Assembly (NCBI GenBank): GCA_032250585.1
Contig: JAVVFH010000063.1
Span: 1 to 15,287 of the forward strand
DNA: 15,287 nucleotides
Direction of reading: 5' to 3'
Source of the DNA: JAVVFH01 sp032250585
Lineage (GTDB): Bacteria; Pseudomonadota; Gammaproteobacteria; Xanthomonadales; SZUA-36
This document shows, piece after piece, positions 6,614 to 12,541 of this stretch (position 1 is its first letter; each line of letters opens with the position of its first letter). A model generated the notes under the pieces. That model saw only the letters and a program-made list of their open reading frames with translations, was not told the DNA's origin and searched no databases. The position numbers and the translations under genes were made by a program.

Positions 6614-8569
6614 ATGGTTCTTCAGTCGATTCGTGAAAAACTGTCCGGCATTGTCCTGATCTTCATTGTCGGAATCCTGATCATCCCCTTCGCTTTCGTC
6701 GGGGTCGGGTCCTACTTCAGTTCCGACGCGGTGAATGCCGTGGCCGTCGTCAACGGTGAGGAAATCAGCAGCACCGAGTACAACCAGAGTTTCCAGAATT
6801 ACCGGCGCCAGATGCAGTCTTTGCTGGGCACCCGGTTCGATGCCGTGCAGTTCGACCAGCCCATCGTGCGGCGTCAGCATCTCGATTCGCTGATCGATGA
6901 AAGGCTGCTGGCACAGGTGTCGCTGGAAGCCGGTCTGTCGGTCGACAACAATCGGCTGGCCGAGCGGATTCGGAACATCGAAGGGTTTCATGTGGATGGC
7001 GAGTTCAACACCGACGTCTACCAGGCGCGCTTGCAAGCCCAGGGCCTGACGCCCCAGCAGTTCGAGCAGGACACGCGCGCGCAGCTCGTCCTCAGCCAAT
7101 TCCCGACCGCGGTCGCCCGAAGCGCGATCGTCACGAACAGCGAACTGCGTGATTACGTTCGCCTGCAGGAGCAGGCGCGGCGTTTCCAGGCGCTCGTGGT
7201 GAAAGCGGCGCCGAAGGAAACGACTGACGAGACAAGCGCCGAGGGCGAGGCTGACGTGGAGCTCGAGCCGGTCCCGGAAGAAGACATCGTCGCCTGGTAT
7301 GAAAAACACCCGCAGGATTACATGTCCGAAGAACAGGTGGTGGTGGGTTACATCGAGCTGGACGCCGCCAGCATGGGCGGTTTGATCGAACCTGACGAGG
7401 ATGTCCTGAGAGCGAATTTCGAAGATCAGCGCGGTCGTTTTCTGACGCCGGAATCACGACTGGTCTCGCACATCCTGATCGAGGTCGAATCACAGGCCCC
7501 CGAGGCGGAACGCGAGACGGCTCGCCAGCAAGCGGAGGATTTGGCTGAGCGGATCCGGCAGGGTGAAGATTTCGCGGAACTGGCGCGTGAGTATTCCGAT
7601 GACGCGGGCTCGGCTGAAAACGGCGGCGATCTGGGTTGGATAGAGCCGGGTTTCATGGTCCAGGCCTTCGAGGATGCGGTATACGAACTCAGCCTGGAAG
7701 AGCCCATTTCCGACCCCGTTCAAACCGGTTTCGGTTGGCACGTGATACAGCTTCGGGACATTCGTCCGGCCGAAGGCATGACCTTTACCGAGGCGCGCGA
7801 AATTCTGCTGGAGGAATACCAGGCCGAGGCCGACGAGCGCCGCTTCCTGGAGCAGGCCGATCGACTGGTGGATATCATTTATGAGGATCCCACCACGCTG
7901 GACGCGGCGGCTGAAGAACTGGGGCTGGAAGTTCGCGAAGCGGGGCCTTTCGGACGCGACGGCGCCGCAGAAGGCGTTGCATCGAACCCTGAGTTTGTCG
8001 AGGCCGCGTTTTCGGACCTGGTTCTAGGCCAGGGCATGGTCAGTGATCCGATCGACCTGGGTATGAACCACATCGTCCTGTTGCGTTTGCGCGAGCACCT
8101 GCCGGAGGCGTTGCGGCCACTGGAGGAAGTGCGCGAGCAGGTGGTGCAAACGGTACGCTTTCAACGGGCCATGGCGGCCGCCAAAGCGCGCGCCGAGGGC
8201 CTCATGTCCGCTGTGGATGCCGAAGCCGACCTGGCCGCCCTGGCGGCGGCCGAGGGCGTGGAGTTGATCGAGGCAGAGGCCGCCAGACGCAACAGCCGGG
8301 AATTCGATACGCGTTTGCTCGAACAGGTATTCTTGCTGGATCGTCCGGGTGAGGCCGGTCCGGTCGTTGAAACCGTCGAGCTGGATGACGGCTACGCGGT
8401 GGTCCGGCTCGAGAGCGTCACCGATGGCGATCTCGCCGAGCTGGACGAGGCGACGAAACAATCCTACCGCCGGCGGATCTACAACGCGACCGCCAACGAA
8501 GAAGCGTATGGATTCGTGCGGATGCTGCGCGCGCAGTCTGAAATCCAGGTATTCGAGGACCGTCTGTAA
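6614..8569 (+). CDS. ppiD: PpiD-type periplasmic parvulin chaperone, inner-membrane anchored
   Basis: PpiD is a membrane-tethered periplasmic folding factor near the SecYEG translocon. The 651-residue protein (623 in E. coli) has a short cytoplasmic start, one membrane segment (about 12-33, SGIVLIFIVGILIIPFAFVG), a SurA-N-like chaperone region (about 40-190), an acidic linker (200-225), a parvulin domain (about 281-384) and a long helical C-terminal part. Typical parvulin residues are present: His286 in SHILI, GGDLGW at 337-342, Met348, Phe352 and His376 in GFGWHVIQL. E. coli PpiD is reported to lack isomerase activity; this domain looks more like an active SurA/parvulin core, so activity is plausible here. 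The ATG at 6614 has only a weak upstream GTGAG. hupB-ppiD-fabI is the order I know from Pseudomonas. Confidence 0.95.
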   Translation: MVLQSIREKLSGIVLIFIVGILIIPFAFVGVGSYFSSDAVNAVAVVNGEEISSTEYNQSFQNYRRQMQSLLGTRFDAVQFDQPIVRRQHLDSLIDERLLAQVSLEAGLSVDNNRLAERIRNIEGFHVDGEFNTDVYQARLQAQGLTPQQFEQDTRAQLVLSQFPTAVARSAIVTNSELRDYVRLQEQARRFQALVVKAAPKETTDETSAEGEADVELEPVPEEDIVAWYEKHPQDYMSEEQVVVGYIELDAASMGGLIEPDEDVLRANFEDQRGRFLTPESRLVSHILIEVESQAPEAERETARQQAEDLAERIRQGEDFAELAREYSDDAGSAENGGDLGWIEPGFMVQAFEDAVYELSLEEPISDPVQTGFGWHVIQLRDIRPAEGMTFTEAREILLEEYQAEADERRFLEQADRLVDIIYEDPTTLDAAAEELGLEVREAGPFGRDGAAEGVASNPEFVEAAFSDLVLGQGMVSDPIDLGMNHIVLLRLREHLPEALRPLEEVREQVVQTVRFQRAMAAAKARAEGLMSAVDAEADLAALAAAEGVELIEAEAARRNSREFDTRLLEQVFLLDRPGEAGPVVETVELDDGYAVVRLESVTDGDLAELDEATKQSYRRRIYNATANEEAYGFVRMLRAQSEIQVFEDRL

Positions 8570-8597
8570 GGAACCCGGCAGCGCCTCCGCCGGTTCC
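8570..8597 (+). terminator. Hairpin directly after ppiD, weak terminator candidate
   Basis: GGAACCCGGC (8570-8579) pairs with GCCGGTTCC (8589-8597) over nine pairs with one bulged C. It begins at the base after the ppiD stop. No T-run follows, so it may protect the mRNA 3' end rather than terminate transcription. Confidence 0.35.
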
Positions 8598-8631
8598 GCC
8601 CCCCGATCTGACAACCGCGCGTGGGAGACCC

Positions 8632-8656
8632 GCAGGAGCAAGCGTCAGCTGGCGAC
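8632..8656 (+). repeat. REP-like element, left of fabI
   Basis: These 25 nt match the reverse complement of 9629-9653 at 22 of 25 positions, sharing GGAGCAAGCG and the CAGCT core. This is a degenerate copy: the foot reads GCAGG instead of GTAGG. The two copies face each other across fabI. Confidence 0.6.
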
Positions 8657-8796
8657 CCGGAACCTGAAAAAACCTGCTGCCAGACTTCGTGCAATACGAC
8701 CTCGCATGACCCTCCACCCCATGTTGCAGGATGACGTTGGCGGTGATTTCGAGTAACCTGCCCCAACCTTGATTTTCACATCACACAGGAACAAAC

Positions 8797-9588
8797 ATGG
8801 GATTTCTGGAAGGAAAACGCGCGCTGATTGTCGGCGTCGCCAGCCCCCGCTCCATCGCCTGGGGTATCGCCGAGGCCATGCACGAGCAAGGCGCGGAACT
8901 CGCCTTTACGTATCAGAACGACAAGCTCAAACCACGCGTGGAGAAAATCGCCGAAATCACCGGCTCGAATATCGTCATCCCCTGCGATGTAGCGTCCGAC
9001 CGAGAAATTGAAGACGCATTTGCTGAACTCGCAGAACATTGGGGTCACTACGACATCCTGGTGCACTCGGTCGGTTTCGCGCCGCGCGAACAGCTGGAGG
9101 GGGACTACATGGACGTGGTCACCCGGGAAGGTTTCCAGATCGCCCACGACATCAGCTCCTACAGCTTCGCCGCCCTGGCAAAGGCCGGCCTTGCCATGAT
9201 GGATGGACGCAACGGAGCGATGCTCACGCTTACCTACATGGGTTCGATACGGGCCATGCCGAGCTACAATGTGATGGGTCTTGCGAAGGCCAGCCTGGAA
9301 GCCAACATGCGCTACATGGCGCAAAGCCTGGGTCCGCGCGGCATCCGTGTCAACGCTATTTCCGCCGGACCGATCAAGACGCTGGCTGCCGCCGGTATCT
9401 CGCAATTCCGGAAAATGCTCAATCACGTCGAGCACACGGCGCCGCTGCGGCGCACAGTCACCCCCAAAGACGTCGGCAACGTCGCCGCTTTCCTGTGTTC
9501 CGACCTGGCCGCAGGCGTCACTGGCGAGACGACCTTCGTGGACTCCGGTTACAATATCCTCGGCATGGCGGAGCTCGGGGGAGACTGA
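8797..9588 (+). CDS. fabI: Enoyl-[acyl-carrier-protein] reductase (NADH), FabI type
   Basis: FabI catalyses the last reduction of each fatty-acid elongation cycle. The 263-residue protein aligns end to end with E. coli FabI (262) and starts identically (MGFLxGKR). It is an atypical short-chain dehydrogenase: nucleotide-binding GVASPRSIAWGIA (13-25), and the active site Tyr147, Tyr157 and Lys164 in the YMG-SYN-MGLAKAS context. Gly93 in HSVGFAP, a residue linked to triclosan binding in E. coli, is retained, so a sensitive-type enzyme is expected. The start has AGGA 6 nt upstream. It follows ppiD after 227 bp containing a REP-like element. I could not assign a promoter in that gap. No frameshift or missing residue is seen. 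Confidence 0.98.
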   Translation: MGFLEGKRALIVGVASPRSIAWGIAEAMHEQGAELAFTYQNDKLKPRVEKIAEITGSNIVIPCDVASDREIEDAFAELAEHWGHYDILVHSVGFAPREQLEGDYMDVVTREGFQIAHDISSYSFAALAKAGLAMMDGRNGAMLTLTYMGSIRAMPSYNVMGLAKASLEANMRYMAQSLGPRGIRVNAISAGPIKTLAAAGISQFRKMLNHVEHTAPLRRTVTPKDVGNVAAFLCSDLAAGVTGETTFVDSGYNILGMAELGGD

Positions 9589-9628
9589 GGTTTCGGTACG
9601 GGAAAGGGTGCTCCGAAAGCGGGCGCCT

Positions 9629-9653
9629 GTCGCGAGCTGGCGCTTGCTCCTAC
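9629..9653 (-). repeat. REP-like element, right of fabI
   Basis: Read on the - strand it has a GTAG foot followed by an imperfect hairpin GCAAGC-GCCA-GCTCGC (one mismatch), the layout of pseudomonad REP sequences. It is the better-preserved partner of 8632-8656. Confidence 0.65.
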
Positions 9654-9663
9654 GGGGGGCGAT

Positions 9664-9848
9664 TCAGCGCTTGAACTGGAGGCGCATGGCGGCCTTGCAT
9701 TCGATGAGGTTTTGGCCGTCCTGCAGCGTGGCGATCAGTGCGGCGCGATCGCTCGGCGTCTTGATGGCCGGGTTGCATTTGATGCGGTTACCCAGCTACG
9801 GGTAATCGTCGGCCTCGATCACGCGGTGGGCATCGTTTGTTTATCCAT
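9664..9848 (-). pseudogene. Decayed small gene downstream of yidD (unknown function)
   Basis: On the - strand an ATG lies 18 nt after the yidD stop, but its frame ends after nine codons. A shift of frame near 9834 opens a second frame reading DAHRVIEADDYP, one TAG (9796-9798), then LGNRIKCNPAIKTPSD and on to QFKR and TGA (9664-9666). The codons in both pieces end mostly in G or C, as in the neighbouring real genes, and the peptide has a balanced composition, so this looks like former coding sequence. The ancestral product would have about 60 residues. I do not recognise the family. The two lesions could also be sequencing errors, or the stretch could be chance. A role alongside YidD is only suggested by position. 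Confidence 0.5.
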
Positions 9849-9866
9849 GCCGTGTTCCGGTCACCT

Positions 9867-10124
9867 TTATCGTTGTTCGGAGTTCCGGGTTGAGCGGGTG
9901 CGCCGCATGCGCGGGTCGGGCACCGGATCGTAACCTCCTTCACAGAGGGGGTGACAGCGTCCGATGCGCTTGATGGCCAGCCAGCTGCCGCGCCAGGCAC
10001 CGTGGCCGGCGATGGCCTCGGCCGCGTACTGCGAACAGGTCGGCGTAAAACGGCAATGGTTGCCCAGAAAGGGGCTGAGTAGCCGTTGGTATGCGCGGAT
10101 CAAAAACTGCAGAAATTTGCTCAT
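9867..10124 (-). CDS. yidD: YidD, membrane protein insertion efficiency factor
   Basis: YidD is a small inner-membrane-associated protein that assists YidC-dependent insertion. The 85-residue product equals E. coli YidD in length and carries the family core: YQRLLSPFLGNHCRFTPTCS (residues 12-31), the GSWLAIKRIGRCHPL block (46-60) and GGYDPVPD (63-70), with Cys24, Cys30 and Cys57. The N-terminal helix is amphipathic. The ATG at 10124 is chosen because it begins the conserved region; the frame is open far upstream but only antisense to dksA. No strong ribosome site is seen. The gene is usually found in rpmH-rnpA-yidD-yidC; here it stands alone, divergent from dksA. The tail after residue 71 is basic and variable. 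Confidence 0.93.
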   Translation of the reverse strand: MSKFLQFLIRAYQRLLSPFLGNHCRFTPTCSQYAAEAIAGHGAWRGSWLAIKRIGRCHPLCEGGYDPVPDPRMRRTRSTRNSEQR

Positions 10125-10153
10125 CGAGGTCTCGAAGGAACGTTTTTCCGGGG

Positions 10154-10184
10154 TATATGTCTTTAAGACTTGCCGTGGCGTCAA
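10154..10184 (-). promoter_or_regulatory. Candidate yidD promoter
   Basis: On the - strand TTGACG (10184-10179) is followed after 19 bp by CATATA (10159-10154), a spacing longer than ideal. The spacer holds the palindrome GTCTT-T-AAGAC (10159-10169). It overlaps the dksA promoter, so the two would compete for polymerase. Weak call. Confidence 0.3.
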
Positions 10185-10198
10185 AGTTCGGCTATAAC
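10170..10198 (+). promoter_or_regulatory. Sigma-70 promoter of dksA
   Basis: TTGCCG (10170-10175), a 17-bp spacer and TATAAC (10193-10198) give a well-spaced housekeeping promoter. Transcription would begin near 10205, making a leader of about 105 nt that includes the stem-loop at 10211-10281. Confidence 0.65.
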
Positions 10199-10210
10199 AC
10201 TGCAATTTCG

Positions 10211-10281
10211 TTTTCGGACAGCTTAAGCTGAATTTGTAAAAGACAAATAATAACAGGCATTTAGCTGAATCAGTCCGGAAA
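10211..10281 (+). promoter_or_regulatory. Long stem-loop in the dksA leader
   Basis: 10211-10233 pairs with 10259-10281 without bulges: 18 Watson-Crick pairs, two G-U pairs and three mismatches, around a 25-nt AT-rich loop. The left arm also contains the 12-bp palindrome CAGCTTAAGCTG (10219-10230). The structure ends 11 nt before the AAGGAG ribosome site (10293-10298). It could be a cis-regulatory leader or an operator. The pairing is seen directly; the function is inferred. Confidence 0.5.
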
Positions 10282-10310
10282 TGCGCCGATGTAAGGAGTA
10301 GCTTAACACG

Positions 10311-10739
10311 ATGACATCCGAGCGAGTGGTATTGAAGAAGGGGTACAAACCCCTGAAAAAAGAACCCTATATGTGCCCCAAACACGCGGAGTACTTCCGC
10401 CAGAAGCTGCTGGCCTGGCGCGAGGAACTGGTCGAAGAGTCCCGCGAGACCATCAGTCACCTGCAGCAGGAAGTGCGTGACGTGGGTGACGAGGCCGAGC
10501 GCGCGACCCGCGAAACCGAAAACAGCCTGGAATTGAGAACGCGCGACCGTTACCGCAAGTTGATCAAGAAGATCGACAAGGCGCTTACGCGAATCGACGA
10601 CGGCGAGTACGGTTACTGCGAGGAGACCGGCGAAGAAATCGGTCTCGACCGCCTGGAGGCGCGTCCGATCGCGACACTGTGCCTCGATGCGCAGGAGCGC
10701 TGGGAACTGCGCCAGCGCCAATTGGGGGACGGCCGCTAA
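10311..10739 (+). CDS. dksA: DksA/TraR-family RNA polymerase regulator, two-cysteine type
   Basis: DksA enters the RNA polymerase secondary channel and, with ppGpp, adjusts rRNA and amino-acid promoters. The 142-residue protein has a 20-residue start, a coiled coil (about 25-90, with SLELRTRDRYRKLIKKIDKAL as in E. coli) and a C-terminal globular region. Only the first cysteine of each zinc pair remains: GYCEETGEE and TLCLDAQE, so CxxC is CxxT and CxxA. This resembles the DksA2 paralogue of P. aeruginosa and other zinc-poor forms. The coiled-coil tip reads DEAERA against DPVDRA in E. coli, keeping one Asp and the Ala but with Glu for the second Asp. AAGGAG is 12 nt before the ATG, rather far; Met21 would remove family N-terminal sequence. 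A full zinc-type DksA elsewhere in the genome is possible. Confidence 0.9.
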   Translation: MTSERVVLKKGYKPLKKEPYMCPKHAEYFRQKLLAWREELVEESRETISHLQQEVRDVGDEAERATRETENSLELRTRDRYRKLIKKIDKALTRIDDGEYGYCEETGEEIGLDRLEARPIATLCLDAQERWELRQRQLGDGR

Positions 10740-10778
10740 GGTACTCCGCCGGCCTCGTTTTCTCTCGCTGAAGTTAGT

Positions 10779-10818
10779 GGCCGCGACATTCGCTCGCGGC
10801 CGGCCCGCTTGCAAGCGG
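10779..10818 (+). other. Two tandem hairpins after dksA
   Basis: A perfect 8-bp stem GGCCGCGA/TCGCGGCC (10779-10786 with 10794-10801, 7-nt loop) is followed after 3 nt by a perfect 14-bp palindrome CCGCTTGCAAGCGG (10805-10818). No T-run follows either. They may end or protect the dksA mRNA; they could also be eroded extragenic palindromes. Confidence 0.45.
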
Positions 10819-10867
10819 ATTCGCGTTGGATCTCCGGCAGATTTCGCGGCTATTGTTTAATAATATC

Positions 10868-10896
10868 TTAACAATTCCCGCTTATTCATCTATAAT
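10868..10896 (+). promoter_or_regulatory. Strong sigma-70 promoter of the OmpA-family gene
   Basis: TTAACA (10868-10873), 17 bp and TATAAT (10891-10896): ten or more of twelve consensus bases with optimal spacing, in an AT-rich stretch. Transcription would begin near 10903, giving a 60-nt leader before the GTG start. This is the best promoter in the window and fits an abundant outer-membrane protein. Confidence 0.85.
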
Positions 10897-10963
10897 TGCG
10901 TGTAACTTTGGACGGGCACATTTATTCACCCCGCACCGCAAGACGATTTTTTTGGAGAACTCC

Positions 10964-12031
10964 GTGAGAATAAGAACACTGGTATCGAGCGTGTTGGCGC
11001 TGGGTATGGCGCTGGGCACGTTCAACCTGTCGGCCGATGCAAGTCAGCCCTGGCATTTCACCGGCCGCGTCGGCGCCGCGGATCTCGATTCGGACCGCAA
11101 TACCGACGATGACGACGTCTGGCTGTCGATCGGCTTTGGACGGTTTTTCGGCAACAACATCAGCATCGACATCGAATACGACGAGTTTACCGGCGACTTC
11201 CGGGATTTCAATACGGCAGTCCCCGGCGCCACGTTCGAAGACTGGAAACTGAGCCACTGGGGCGTGATGGGCCGCTACCACTTTACTGACTGGAAGATGC
11301 GCCCCTTCATTGGCCTGGGTCTCGGCAATCAGAAGCATCGCAACGTGCTCGACGAAGGAAACGAGTTCACCTACAACCTTGCGCTCGGTTTGCAGGGCAA
11401 GCTCAGCAAGCACTGGAGCGGCAATGCGCAGGTTCTTTTTCGCCGGGACCACGACGACAACAGCCTGCGCCCGATTGACGACTTCACTGACATGTATTTC
11501 AGCATCGGGCTGAGCTTCGATTTCGGGGGCAAAGCGGCGCCGCCCCCGCCGGCGCCCGAAGCGCCGCGGCGGGCCCCGCCACCGCCACCCAATCCCGACC
11601 TCGACGGTGACGGTGTCATCAACGAGCGTGACAAATGCCCCAACACGCGGCCGGGCGCCGTGGTCGACCTGGACGGTTGCGAGGTCGAGGCCGTGATTGA
11701 ACTCGAAGGCGTGAATTTCGATTTCGACAAGGCCACCCTGAGGCCGGAGGCCAAGGTCATTCTGAACGAAGCCGCTGCACTGCTGCAGACGCATGAGCGC
11801 GTGGTGGTGGAAGTGGCCGGTCACACCGACAGCATTGGCACTGAAAGCTACAACCAGGGCTTGTCCGAACGCCGCGCAAAGGCAGTCCTCGAATACCTGG
11901 TCGAGAAAGACGTCAAGGCGAGCCGCCTGAAAGCCCGCGGCTACGGCGAATCCATGCCGGTTGCCAGTAATGACACAAACGAAGGGCGTGCAGAAAATCG
12001 CCGTGTCGAGCTGATCGTGCTCGAACGCTGA
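10964..12031 (+). CDS. OmpA-family outer-membrane protein with peptidoglycan-binding domain
   Basis: A GTG start at 10964 is chosen: GGAG lies 6 nt upstream and the product begins with a signal peptide (MRIRTLVSSVLALGMALGTF, probable cleavage ADA|SQ after residue 26). An upstream ATG in frame would precede the promoter. The 355-residue protein has an N-terminal beta-barrel region (about 28-188, alternating aromatic and acidic strands ending in FDFGG), a proline-rich linker (192-210) and a thrombospondin-3-like calcium motif DLDGDGVIN with Cys225/Cys239. The OmpA C-terminal domain (about 245-355) carries the diaminopimelate-binding pair Asp289 in HTDS and Arg304 in LSERRA. It anchors the outer membrane to peptidoglycan. 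The barrel is acidic. Similar proteins are called OmpA or OprF; I leave the symbol blank. Confidence 0.92.
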   Translation: MRIRTLVSSVLALGMALGTFNLSADASQPWHFTGRVGAADLDSDRNTDDDDVWLSIGFGRFFGNNISIDIEYDEFTGDFRDFNTAVPGATFEDWKLSHWGVMGRYHFTDWKMRPFIGLGLGNQKHRNVLDEGNEFTYNLALGLQGKLSKHWSGNAQVLFRRDHDDNSLRPIDDFTDMYFSIGLSFDFGGKAAPPPPAPEAPRRAPPPPPNPDLDGDGVINERDKCPNTRPGAVVDLDGCEVEAVIELEGVNFDFDKATLRPEAKVILNEAAALLQTHERVVVEVAGHTDSIGTESYNQGLSERRAKAVLEYLVEKDVKASRLKARGYGESMPVASNDTNEGRAENRRVELIVLER

Positions 12032-12051
12032 GGCGATACTCTGGAGTTGGG

Positions 12052-12077
12052 AGCCCCGCTTCGGCGGGGCTTTTTTT
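12052..12077 (+). terminator. Intrinsic terminator of the OmpA-family gene
   Basis: A perfect 8-bp stem AGCCCCGC/GCGGGGCT with a stable TTCG tetraloop is followed by seven T. It works only in the + direction; on the - strand no T-run follows, so it does not obviously serve the converging sufE. Confidence 0.93.
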
Positions 12078-12113
12078 GAGCCCGAAAAAGGCGCCAGCGA
12101 CAATCGGGTGGCT

Positions 12114-12536
12114 TTACGCTGTCTGGATCTGCCCGGCAGCATAGGCCTGGATGGCATTCAGCATCGCGTGAAGGCCATTGGCCCGGGTAGGGGAGAGGTG
12201 ATCTGCCAGACCGATTTCGTTTATGAAATACGGTTCGGTTTCGATGATCTGCCGGGCGCTGCAGCCGGAATATACCTCGATGAGCAGCGCAATCAACCCG
12301 GAGACGATGGCCGCATCGCTGTTGGCCCTGATGGTGATCTCGTCCGGCCCGCCCTCCAGCAATAGCCAGACGCGCGACTGGCAGCCGGCCAGCAACTTGT
12401 CGTCGGTTTTCTCTTCCGCTGACAGCGTCGGCAGCTTGCGCCCGAGGTCGATGAGGTATTGATAGCGGTCCAGCCACTCGGGAAAGAGGCTGAAGGAACC
12501 GATGATCTCGTCTTGTACCGCCTTTGGGTCGTGCAT
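12114..12536 (-). CDS. sufE: SufE-family sulfur acceptor (cysteine desulfurase partner)
   Basis: SufE accepts persulfide sulfur from a cysteine desulfurase (SufS or CsdA) for Fe-S cluster assembly. The 140-residue protein has the usual length. The sulfur-accepting cysteine is Cys52 in LLAGCQSRVWL, equivalent to Cys51 in E. coli SufE. The N-terminal FSLFPEWLDRYQYLIDLG and the later GLIALLIEVYSGCSARQI blocks are family-typical. The ATG lies 5 nt after the cysS stop, and AAGGAG sits in the end of cysS 11 nt upstream, so it is translated from a cysS-sufE message. No sufBCDS genes are near. CsdE, a close relative, is the main alternative name, since no desulfurase partner is visible. Confidence 0.9.
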   Translation of the reverse strand: MHDPKAVQDEIIGSFSLFPEWLDRYQYLIDLGRKLPTLSAEEKTDDKLLAGCQSRVWLLLEGGPDEITIRANSDAAIVSGLIALLIEVYSGCSARQIIETEPYFINEIGLADHLSPTRANGLHAMLNAIQAYAAGQIQTA

Positions 12537-12541
12537 CGGGT

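Noticed and set aside
10125..10814. N-terminal extension of yidD to a 315-residue protein
   Set aside because: The extra 230 residues are antisense to dksA and cross its promoter; YidD proteins begin at the conserved start near 10124.
10826..10963. 46-residue N-terminal extension of the OmpA-family protein
   Set aside because: It would start upstream of the promoter and bury the signal peptide; the GTG at 10964 has a proper ribosome site.
10922..12157. 411-codon - strand frame opposite the OmpA-family gene
   Set aside because: Antisense shadow that crosses the OmpA terminator; no family motif.
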